Below are positions 7,959 through 15,176 of a stretch of 32,924 nucleotides of DNA, piece after piece (position 1 is the stretch's first letter; every line of letters begins with the position of its first letter). This stretch comes from Bacteroidota bacterium (GTDB taxonomy: Bacteria > Bacteroidota > Bacteroidia > Bacteroidales > VadinHA17). The stretch spans positions 1-32,924 of the forward strand of contig JAKLIJ010000012.1 in assembly GCA_022709665.1 (NCBI GenBank), in the 5' to 3' direction. The notes under the pieces were generated by a model that was not told the DNA's origin, did no database searches, and worked only from the letters and a program-made list of their open reading frames with translations. A program made the position numbers and the translations under genes.

Positions 7959-9245
7959 ATGAAAACAACAATCAGATTATCGCTTACGGTTCTGGTCCTG
8001 ACGGCATTTCTGTCGTCATGTTCCGACAAGACTGTGGAAAGGATCACTTACGAGGCTAACGTACCTGTTTACATTTCGTTCAATGAATTCCGGACCAGTT
8101 TCACAAAGAGTGACCCCATTGAAATATGCCAGCCGGGAAAGATCTACTTCAAAGACAACTATCTATTTGTCAACGAAATAGGCAAAGGGATCCATGTCAT
8201 CGACAATTCTGACCCTGCCAATCCCATAAAAAAGGCATTTTACGAAATAATGGGAAATGTTGATATGGCAATAAGGGGGAACATTCTTTTTGCCGACAGC
8301 TATATCGATCTTGTGGCAATCGATATAAGCGATATTGAAGATCCGGTAGAAGTCGGCAGGATCGAGAACGTCTTTCCTGAGGTTGTACCCGAAGGAGACC
8401 AGTGGTATCCCTATGCAATGGTCGACAAGTCAAAGGGCGTGATCATCGACTGGGAAGTTAAGACAGTCACAGAGGAACGTGAACCCGGAAGCGCCTGGAA
8501 TGGTTATCTGTACAAAGGTGAGATGATGTTTCTGTCAGCTGCCGACGGCGCTGCAAACTGGTCGGCCGGGGCAGGAACGGCCGGATCCATGGCAAGGTTC
8601 ATGCTGAACGGCCATTATCTTTATCTTATTGCCCATCCCTGGATGATGAAGACTGTTAATGTGGCAGAAGCTGATGAAATGAGTATCGTCGACAGCATAA
8701 ATGTTTCCCGCAATATGGAAACTCTCTTTCTTCTTGGGGAAAAATTGTTTGTCGGGACTACCACCGGATTGCTTATCTATGATGTTTCGAATGCAACAAA
8801 GCCAGGATTTATATCGCATTACGATCATATTACCGCCTGCGATCCGGTAGTTGCCGATGAAAACTATGCCTATGTAACTCTCCGTACAGGCACCAGATGC
8901 GCCAATGGTCAGAACCTGCTGGAGGTAATTGATATTTCCTCAATCACAAGTCCTTATCTGGTGAAATCATATCCCATGTACAACCCTCACGGACTCGGCA
9001 TTGACGGCGATCTCCTGTTTGTATGTGACGGGACGGCCGGACTGAAGATCTATGATAAATCTGATCCTCTCGACATTATAAACAGAAAAATTGCGCACTA
9101 TCCCGGATTTTTCACCTATGATGTCATACCGATGGGCGGTACGCTCATGCTTGTGGGAGAGGAAGGAATATACCAGTATGACTACTCCGATCCGGAAAAT
9201 ATTGAACAGATAAGCTACATTCCAATTACAGGCAACGAAGAGTGA
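7959..9245 (+). CDS. LVIVD-repeat lipoprotein
   Basis: A 428-residue predicted lipoprotein (signal peptide with lipobox AFLSSCSDK). The body is made of LVIVD-type repeats, in which a short strand is followed by a V-D-I-S-D-P-like turn: GIHVIDNSDPANPIKKAF, LVAIDISDIEDPVEVGRI, GLLIYDVSNATKPGF, LLEVIDISSITSPYLV and GLKIYDKSDPLDI. These repeats build a beta-propeller found in many surface and secreted bacterial proteins; no enzymatic role is established for them. It follows the propeller lipoprotein after 42 bases and is followed after 3 bases by the barrel protein gene, so it belongs to the same cell-surface block. Partner or ligand is unknown. Confidence 0.85.
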   Translation: MKTTIRLSLTVLVLTAFLSSCSDKTVERITYEANVPVYISFNEFRTSFTKSDPIEICQPGKIYFKDNYLFVNEIGKGIHVIDNSDPANPIKKAFYEIMGNVDMAIRGNILFADSYIDLVAIDISDIEDPVEVGRIENVFPEVVPEGDQWYPYAMVDKSKGVIIDWEVKTVTEEREPGSAWNGYLYKGEMMFLSAADGAANWSAGAGTAGSMARFMLNGHYLYLIAHPWMMKTVNVAEADEMSIVDSINVSRNMETLFLLGEKLFVGTTTGLLIYDVSNATKPGFISHYDHITACDPVVADENYAYVTLRTGTRCANGQNLLEVIDISSITSPYLVKSYPMYNPHGLGIDGDLLFVCDGTAGLKIYDKSDPLDIINRKIAHYPGFFTYDVIPMGGTLMLVGEEGIYQYDYSDPENIEQISYIPITGNEE

Positions 9246-9248
9246 ACC

Positions 9249-9989
9249 ATGAAAGGAACCAAAACACCATTGGTAGTTATACTGTTAGCATTAACTGTCA
9301 CTCTGGCGGCTCAGAGAAGTCAGAAACAGACCGTTGTTCTTAACGGCGGTTCCCGGATAACCGGCACAGTACTGGCTGCTGATCAGGATTCGGTGAAAAT
9401 GAGAATTACCACTCCCCAGGTGATCACACTGAAAAAATCAGATGTTGCGCAGGGTTCAGCTGCAGCAGTAAGTGAAAGACAGCATATTGACAGGCATGGC
9501 TATACAATAGGCATGTCGGCATCGTCGCTTACCGGCCGGAAAGATGAGGAAAACGTCGGCAGCATGAGCTTTCACATTTCAAACGGCTACAGCTTCAGAA
9601 ACGGATTGAGCCTTGGGATAGGAACAGGATATGAGGAAATTGATGTGGCTGTGATGCCTTTGTATGCCGATTTCAGGTATCATCCCCTGAAAACGCGTAT
9701 GTCGCCCTTCGCCTGGGTTAAGGGTGGCTGGTCATTTGCATTCGGGGATCTTGACAACGGACAATACTATTACTATGATTTCCCAAAAGCAAGGGGAGGA
9801 ATCATGTATTGTGCCGGAGCGGGTATCGAACTGGCTTCCTGGGGAGGGAATGCCGTCAATTTCGGAGTGGGTTACCGTTTCCAGAGGATCACTTTCAAAT
9901 ACAGCGAATCCACTTATATGACAACCCCCCGGGAGCTTGTCACCTCTTATAACCGGATTGAAGTGCAGGTCGGTTTTGTTTTCAGGTAG
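9249..9989 (+). CDS. Outer-membrane beta-barrel protein with N-terminal small beta domain
   Basis: A 246-residue exported protein with a classical signal peptide ending ALTVTLAAQ. Residues about 27-65 (VVLNGGSRITGTVLAADQDS, then VKMRITTPQVITLKKSDV) resemble the short domain often written as LKNGSVIKGTI in Bacteroidota outer-membrane proteins. The rest alternates glycine and aromatic strands (YSFRNGLSLGIGTGYEEI, FAWVKGGWSFAFGD, NAVNFGVGYRFQRITFKY) and ends VEVQVGFVFR in sense, with a terminal aromatic pair VFR close to the usual barrel end. An eight-strand porin-like barrel is likely, ligand unknown. Only 3 bases separate it from the preceding LVIVD gene. Confidence 0.72.
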   Translation: MKGTKTPLVVILLALTVTLAAQRSQKQTVVLNGGSRITGTVLAADQDSVKMRITTPQVITLKKSDVAQGSAAAVSERQHIDRHGYTIGMSASSLTGRKDEENVGSMSFHISNGYSFRNGLSLGIGTGYEEIDVAVMPLYADFRYHPLKTRMSPFAWVKGGWSFAFGDLDNGQYYYYDFPKARGGIMYCAGAGIELASWGGNAVNFGVGYRFQRITFKYSESTYMTTPRELVTSYNRIEVQVGFVFR

Positions 9990-10022
9990 GCCAGAAAAAT
10001 GAAAAAACAAACAAAAAACCAT

Positions 10023-10055
10023 CCGGATTAAGTTATTTTTGGGATACTTATCCGG
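10023..10055. promoter_or_regulatory. Inverted repeat bracketing the -7 box of the ECF sigma gene
   Basis: The half-sites CCGGATTAAGT (10023-10033) and ACTTATCCGG (10046-10055) are complementary apart from one extra T. Between them lies TATTTTTG (10034-10041), an exact TAnnTTTG -7 box, 24 bases before the ATG at 10065. A dimeric repressor bound here would cover the promoter. A hairpin in the transcript is less likely, as the left arm lies upstream of the predicted start. No clear -33 box is seen. Confidence 0.5.
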
Positions 10056-10064
10056 AAGGTTGAA

Positions 10065-10652
10065 ATGAGAAGGAGAAAAGAAGATGAAAAGGCATTGTCA
10101 GACATGGATCTTGTCAGGCGATCTTCGGATGGAGAGCCCCGCGCCCGGGAGCTTCTCTACAAACGCTATTTCTCATTTGCCATGTCGATATGCATCAGAT
10201 ATACCAAAGACCAGTACGAAGCAATGGAGGTAGTTAACGACAGCTTTATGAAGGTACTTGGAAACATAGCGGAATATGACGGTTCGAATCCTTTCATGGC
10301 ATGGTATGGCAGGATCCTGGTAAATTCTGCCGTGGATAATTACCGGAAGAACTCAAGGAGGCAGGCAACTTTCCTGCAATATTTTAATCAGGAATCTCCC
10401 GAAGAAATGGAAGATCCTCCTGTAGATGCCGAGCTTTCGGCAAGAGACATTCTGTCGCTTTTCGGCTGCCTGCCTGAGAATTACAGGGTGATCTTTAACC
10501 TGTACGAAATTGAAGGCTATTCGCATGAGGAGATAAGTAAAATGCTTGATATAAGCGAATCAGCTTCAAGAACGAATCTTTCCCGGGCAAAAAAGCTGCT
10601 CCGTGAACTGTATAAAAAGAATTTTAACCCTGAAAGGAGGAGTCATGAATAA
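10065..10652 (+). CDS. ECF-type RNA polymerase sigma factor
   Basis: A 195-residue sigma-70 family protein of the extracytoplasmic-function group. Region 2 is at about residues 28-95 (LLYKRYFSFAMSICIRYT, then YEAMEVVNDSFMKVL and FMAWYGRILVNSAVDNYRK). Region 4 is at about 130-185 (LPENYRVIFNLYEIEGYSHE, then ISKMLDISESASRTNLSRAK), with the helix-turn-helix that reads the -35-type element. Regions 1.2, 3 and a C-terminal extension are absent. Its last 8 bases overlap the next gene, the usual layout of a sigma factor with its regulator. The promoter is bracketed by an inverted repeat. Targets are unknown; the adjacent surface-protein genes are candidates by position only. Confidence 0.92.
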   Translation: MRRRKEDEKALSDMDLVRRSSDGEPRARELLYKRYFSFAMSICIRYTKDQYEAMEVVNDSFMKVLGNIAEYDGSNPFMAWYGRILVNSAVDNYRKNSRRQATFLQYFNQESPEEMEDPPVDAELSARDILSLFGCLPENYRVIFNLYEIEGYSHEEISKMLDISESASRTNLSRAKKLLRELYKKNFNPERRSHE

Positions 10653-11958
10653 ATTTGACGACATACTCAGGGAAAATGTAAAAAAGGCATTCGCCAATTA
10701 CAATTCTGATCACCTTGCCGACGAGGGATGGAAATCGTTCGTGGAGATGCAGAAAGGGAAGCGCAGACGAGCGGTTATTATCCCCCTGTGGGCAAGGGCA
10801 GCCTCAATTTTGCTTATAATCGGATTAGGGACATTTCTTGCTTACCGTTTATCAGTCCATCAGACAACCAGGGAAATAATATCAGCCACAGAACCAGCGG
10901 CCGGCAGGAATGAAGAACATACTGCACCGGTTGCATCCCGGCCTGCGGTTACTCCGGTTGCAGAAAGTGCTTCAGAAACTGCCGGCGTGACAGTCCGGAC
11001 CAAAAAGCCCTACCCTGAATATCAGCCTGCAATTGCTTCAGACGAAACATTTCTTAAGGCTGATCGGGCCGGCGGTGCTGACGACAACATTCACGCAATA
11101 CTGCAAAACAGGTCAGTCTATCCTGACATCCTGCCTGTTCCGGCTATGACCTTATCATTCAGTGAATTATTTAATAAATCAGTTCCTGATGAAATAATGC
11201 AGGAACAAAGTATTTCTGCAGCCATAATTTTTGATGGATCCGGATCTGTTGAGGAATCAACGGAAACTGAAAAAAGTTTCGCACGAAGGAGCTTACTTGC
11301 AGGTCTGTCGGGTTCAATGGCCCGGTCAGAAGAGGCATCGCCATCTGCATCCGGCTTATCAATGGGATTGTATCTTGATCAGAAGATCACGAGGAGGATC
11401 TCATTCCGCCCGGGGCTTGCACTTGCAATGCAATCCTTTGGAATAGAAAACGAAAACTATACTGCAGGAGTTAACTATCCAATATCCTTAAATGACGGTA
11501 CTGCAGGCACACCCTATGCCTTCGACGGACAGTTAAGCATGCTGGCCATGGAGTTGCCTTTGAATCTTGTAATCAGAATATTTGAGAAGGAACGGTCAGG
11601 CTTTTTTGTTTCCGCCGGAACATCCACTATATTCTACATAAGCCAGCAGTTTAAGGCCGATGTGGTAAACGGATACACAAAGATGGAGTTGGATGCACTG
11701 ACCGGATCATATTCGTCAGTGACCAGGTATTCAACCATTGAAGTCGAAAAGGATTTTGGGTCATTCAGAAACACCGACTTTTTCGGACTTGCAAACCTGT
11801 CGGCTGGTTACTCTTTCCCTTACAGTAAAACAGGCACCCTGCTTGTGGAACCTTTTGTTCAACTGCCTGTTGATGATCTTACAAGTCTTGATCTGAAGAT
11901 AAGATACGCCGGAGTATCAATGAAACTGCAGTTTGGCAACAGGGACAAAGGGAAATGA
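10645..11958 (+). CDS. Anti-sigma-like N-terminus joined to an outer-membrane barrel-like C-terminus
   Basis: This 437-residue protein starts at an ATG with a good AGGAGG site 4 bases upstream, inside the end of the sigma gene; a longer in-frame version from 10603 has no such site. Residues 1-45 (FDDILRENVKKAFANYN, then DEGWKSFVEMQKGKRRR) are soluble and charged, as in short anti-sigma domains. One membrane helix follows at about 49-68 (WARAASILLIIGLGTFLAYR). A Ser/Pro/Glu-rich linker runs to about 210. The C-terminal half looks like a Bacteroidota outer-membrane barrel (SMGLYLDQKITRRISFRPGL, FFVSAGTSTIFYISQQF, LANLSAGYSFPYSKTG and a final AGVSMKLQFG). If the topology is right it would span from cytoplasm to outer membrane. 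Function as sigma regulator is inferred from position and N-terminus. Confidence 0.72.
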   Translation: MNKFDDILRENVKKAFANYNSDHLADEGWKSFVEMQKGKRRRAVIIPLWARAASILLIIGLGTFLAYRLSVHQTTREIISATEPAAGRNEEHTAPVASRPAVTPVAESASETAGVTVRTKKPYPEYQPAIASDETFLKADRAGGADDNIHAILQNRSVYPDILPVPAMTLSFSELFNKSVPDEIMQEQSISAAIIFDGSGSVEESTETEKSFARRSLLAGLSGSMARSEEASPSASGLSMGLYLDQKITRRISFRPGLALAMQSFGIENENYTAGVNYPISLNDGTAGTPYAFDGQLSMLAMELPLNLVIRIFEKERSGFFVSAGTSTIFYISQQFKADVVNGYTKMELDALTGSYSSVTRYSTIEVEKDFGSFRNTDFFGLANLSAGYSFPYSKTGTLLVEPFVQLPVDDLTSLDLKIRYAGVSMKLQFGNRDKGK

Positions 11959-11975
11959 CTCACAAGTAACTGCAA

Positions 11976-12017
11976 GTTGGCAGTTAGCAGTTAGCAGTTG
12001 GCTGTTGGCAGTTGGCA
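11976..12017. repeat. Tandem heptamer array D (GTTGGCA)
   Basis: Six adjacent units: GTTGGCA, GTTAGCA, GTTAGCA, GTTGGCT, GTTGGCA, GTTGGCA. It lies between the convergent ends of the anti-sigma-like gene and the unrecognised gene at 12036. The unit is the reverse complement of TGCCAAC in array A, 7.7 kb away. Confidence 0.88.
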
Positions 12018-12035
12018 GTCAGAAGACTTTGTGCC

Positions 12036-13193
12036 TCACCCCTGTCTGCCTGCTATGGAGCTGTAGTAATCGTTGAAAATAGTCTTCAACAGCGGTTTGT
12101 AGTACAGCCAGAAGAATCTCCGGCTGTCCGCCGGCTTATCAGAGTAATTTATACCCTTGATGCCATTGAATCCCTTCAACCGTGACAGGCAGTAACTGAC
12201 ATCATTGTTTGCAAAGTCGCCTGAAAAATAGAAAGTCCTTCCAATTGAGTCACTGGTTACAGCAGGAAAGCTGTTCCTGAGCATTCCGGTTGCGAGGAGT
12301 GTGTCTCCGAGGGCTGTTGTCGAGAGTTCAAACTTTGAAATAACTGTACTTTCAAGCGGGTCGATAATATCAAACCACTTGTCGAAAGCAACTTTTTCTG
12401 GCACTCCGTATTTTGAAGCGTTTTCGGCTTCTGTATGTATAAAGGGTTTGGCATCCGTAAGGTGGGTCCCTTCTTCAAGTACTATGATCTGCTTGTCGCT
12501 GAGAAATACTATTCCCGGTCTTGTAAAAGTCCATGGCCGGCCGTACTCTTTTCTGTACATGGCAGTCATCCATACAGGGAAGTTTTTCGAAGTAGTATCG
12601 AGTTTTTCAAAATATTTGCCTGTCCAGCCTGAGGTCTTTATCCCAAGTTTTTCCTGGGTCCTGTATGATTCAAACTCAGATGTCGGAAAATCGAGTGTAT
12701 TATATTCGAGAATTATCAGCTTGTTCCTATTTTTCATTTCATTAACAAGCAGATAATCTGTATTATTCAGACCACCGTATATTTTTCTTGAGCGTCTGCT
12801 TTTATTGACACCGACGTACCAGTCGTTGAAGAACACCCCGTAAGTATCGGCAAAATAAATAGCGTCAGTTTTTTCGGGAAGGTCGATCATCTCGGAGAGA
12901 TGGTACTCATTAGTGGTATTTCCCCTGTCCTTCAGCGGTCTTGTGGGTGCAAACCCGTAATAGTCCTTCCTGTACGAATAGGATGATTTCTTTTCTTTCT
13001 TAACAAAGCGATCGTTGTTGAGTATCCATGTCAGCGACTTATGATTAATGCGTTCGAGAGTGGGCACCGTCTTATCAAGAATAAGCACGTCGAGAGGTTT
13101 TTTCTCCTGAAAAGTCCAACGGATCAGGTTAAAGAAGGGGAAGGCAAATATCAGAACAATAATGCCAAGGGTTATAAGCAGAGGCTTTTTCAT
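12036..13193 (-). CDS. Membrane-anchored protein of unknown function
   Basis: I do not recognise the family of this 385-residue protein. It starts MKKPLLITLGIIVLIFAFPF, one N-terminal membrane segment (about residues 5-25) without a lipobox, so the rest is probably periplasmic. The following KPLDVLILDKTVPT with a later KLIILEYNTLDFPT and GIVFLSDKQIIVLEEGTHL suggests an alpha/beta fold with parallel strands, somewhat like glutamine-amidotransferase-like folds, but no Cys-His pair could be placed. The C-terminal half has the strand pair TFYFSGDFANNDVSYCLSRL. It is rich in Lys, Tyr and Trp (FFWLYYKPLLKTIFNDYYSS near the end). It stands alone on the minus strand downstream of the GGT gene, 143 bp away, with no terminator seen between. 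Confidence 0.6.
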   Translation of the reverse strand: MKKPLLITLGIIVLIFAFPFFNLIRWTFQEKKPLDVLILDKTVPTLERINHKSLTWILNNDRFVKKEKKSSYSYRKDYYGFAPTRPLKDRGNTTNEYHLSEMIDLPEKTDAIYFADTYGVFFNDWYVGVNKSRRSRKIYGGLNNTDYLLVNEMKNRNKLIILEYNTLDFPTSEFESYRTQEKLGIKTSGWTGKYFEKLDTTSKNFPVWMTAMYRKEYGRPWTFTRPGIVFLSDKQIIVLEEGTHLTDAKPFIHTEAENASKYGVPEKVAFDKWFDIIDPLESTVISKFELSTTALGDTLLATGMLRNSFPAVTSDSIGRTFYFSGDFANNDVSYCLSRLKGFNGIKGINYSDKPADSRRFFWLYYKPLLKTIFNDYYSSIAGRQG

Positions 13194-13336
13194 AACTGCA
13201 TAAATATCTGAAACTATTCAAGTCCTGTACTACAAAAACATTTACAGACAGTAAAATAACTACAAAACACGGTTTTTATTTTCCGCAGACGTAATATTTT
13301 ATGCCAATTTAGCAAAAAATATACAATCACAACTTT

Positions 13337-15055
13337 CTAATAGCCCTTAGCGCAGTTATTGCCTCTGCGGTCAGGTCCTCCCGCCATCTTTCCGTCGGGC
13401 TTTATCATAATCGCGTTCACCCTTCCAATGGTCTTCCTCCCGCTCATTTTGTGTCCTTTTCTGACCAGTTTTTCCACGGTTTGGGCAGGAAGGCCCTCAC
13501 TCTCATAGCTTATCTGATCAGGAAGCCACTGGTGGTGAAATCTCCCGGCGTCGACAGCCTTTCCGATATCCATTCCAAAATCCATTACATTGACAAGAAC
13601 CTGAAGTACCGAAGTCGGGATGGTAGAACCTCCCGGTGAGCCTGCAATTAAAAACAGTCTTCCCTCCCGTTCGACGATGACCGGTGTCATTGAACTAAGC
13701 ATCCTTTTTCCCGGCTCCGCCGAGTTGGCGCTTCCTCCTGTCAGTCCGAACATATTGGGAACTCCTGGTTTTACCGAGAAGTCGTCCATCTCATTGTTAA
13801 GCAGGAATCCGGCGCTGTCGGCCACTATACTGCTCCCGAAGGTCTCATTCAGTGTAGTGGTGACCGAAACCGCATTTCCCCACCTGTCGGCTATTGAATA
13901 ATGGGTTGTCTGGTCGCCTTCCCGGAAAAGAGGATTGCCCGGAAGTATTGAGGATGAAGGTGAAGCTGAATCGGGGTTGAAGCTTTCCATTCTACCTGAA
14001 AGGTATTCATCGCTCAGAAGCTCTGTAAGGGGAATTTTATTAAAACCAGGGTCGCCCAGGAACTCCGACCTGTCGGCAAAAGCCCTTCTTTCCGCCTCAG
14101 CAATCAGATGAACCATTTCGCTTGAATGAAATCCCATCCCAGCCAGATCGTAAGCTTCGATCATGCCAAGGACCTGAAGAAGTATCACTCCTCCGCCTGA
14201 AGGAGGTGAAGCTGTGATGATGCTATATCCCCGGTATTCGCCTCTCAGAGGATCCCTGAACTCGGAGGTATAGTTTGCAAGATCATCTGTGGAAATTAAA
14301 CCGTTGCCTCTCTTCATCTCATTGATAATCATTCTGGCAGTCATCCCTGAATAGAAACCTTCCCTTCCCATGTCCCTTATCCTTTCGAGAGTTGCAGCCA
14401 GTTCGGGCTGACGGAGAGTGTCGCCCTTTGTCCATGGGGTGTCTTTTACAAAGGCAGGCAATCTCCTGTTCCGTCTGATAAAGTTTTCCCTGTTGTTGTT
14501 AAGATCTGCCGCCTGTCCTTCCGTTACCGGAAATCCTTTCCGGGCCAGGTCGATGGCAGGCTGAATAACATCCTTTAAAGAAAGCAGTCCGTATTTCGAG
14601 TGAATGCTCAGAAGGCCGTCGACTGTTCCCGGCACGCCGGCAGCCAGACAGGTTCCTGTGCTGAGTCCGGGCACCACGTTGCCCGAATCATTCAGGAACA
14701 TCTCAGGCTTTGCGGCTGCGGGAGCTTTTTCCCTGTAATCTATCATATCAGTTCTTCCGTCAGCTTCCCTGACTATCATAAAGCCTCCGCCTCCTATGTT
14801 TCCGGCTTCGGGATAGCACACGGCAAGAGCGAATCCTGTTGCTACAGCGGCATCAATTGCGTTTCCACCCCTTCGTAGTATTTCAATGCCGGTCACTGAT
14901 CCTGCCGGATGGGCGGTGACCACCATGCCGCTGTCGGAAGTGACAATATTCATTGAATCGTCTTCCTTACCGGGAACAGAATGGCCTGAGGTGCATCCTC
15001 CTATTATATATAAAAGGAAGAATGCTGTGAACAGATTGAATTTCATGATCCTCAT
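13337..15055 (-). CDS. ggt: Gamma-glutamyltransferase, lipoprotein form
   Basis: A 572-residue gamma-glutamyltranspeptidase precursor, which cleaves the gamma-glutamyl bond of glutathione and related compounds outside the cytoplasm. The signal peptide carries a lipobox (LLYIIGGCTSG, Cys about 21), which is unusual against the soluble E. coli enzyme. The autocleavage site is DQ|TTHYSIADRWGNAVSV, with Thr383 as the predicted new N-terminal nucleophile. Family residues are read in GGGGFMIVREADG, SPPSGGGVILLQ, NNEMDDFSVKPG and KRMLSSMTPVIV, and the end DRRGNNCAKGY is typical. An in-frame extension to 15178 overlaps the rarA side and lacks a signal sequence at its start, so MRIMKF (15055) is used; the ATG at 15046 is equally possible. 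It is divergent from rarA across about 120 bp. Confidence 0.93.
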   Translation of the reverse strand: MRIMKFNLFTAFFLLYIIGGCTSGHSVPGKEDDSMNIVTSDSGMVVTAHPAGSVTGIEILRRGGNAIDAAVATGFALAVCYPEAGNIGGGGFMIVREADGRTDMIDYREKAPAAAKPEMFLNDSGNVVPGLSTGTCLAAGVPGTVDGLLSIHSKYGLLSLKDVIQPAIDLARKGFPVTEGQAADLNNNRENFIRRNRRLPAFVKDTPWTKGDTLRQPELAATLERIRDMGREGFYSGMTARMIINEMKRGNGLISTDDLANYTSEFRDPLRGEYRGYSIITASPPSGGGVILLQVLGMIEAYDLAGMGFHSSEMVHLIAEAERRAFADRSEFLGDPGFNKIPLTELLSDEYLSGRMESFNPDSASPSSSILPGNPLFREGDQTTHYSIADRWGNAVSVTTTLNETFGSSIVADSAGFLLNNEMDDFSVKPGVPNMFGLTGGSANSAEPGKRMLSSMTPVIVEREGRLFLIAGSPGGSTIPTSVLQVLVNVMDFGMDIGKAVDAGRFHHQWLPDQISYESEGLPAQTVEKLVRKGHKMSGRKTIGRVNAIMIKPDGKMAGGPDRRGNNCAKGY

Positions 15056-15176
15056 GGAACAGGGTTTCAGGCAGGAAAAATAGACAAAAAAATGATATGC
15101 GTATGTTTGGGGCATGCCCGGATTCAATGTTTCTCCATCCGCAATTGTTTTATTACTTTTACCCAAATTTCCGACC

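Noticed and set aside
4186-12017. Heptamer arrays as CRISPR repeats
   Set aside because: Units are 7 bases and directly adjacent, with no unique spacers and no cas genes in the window.
12301-12756. 151-residue open frame antisense to the gene at 12036
   Set aside because: It is a shadow: the minus-strand frame has a signal helix and even composition, while this one shows no recognisable domain.
13194-13336. A promoter or small gene in the gap between the two minus-strand genes
   Set aside because: No TAnnTTTG match on the minus strand with a fitting -33 box and no short frame with a ribosome site was found.
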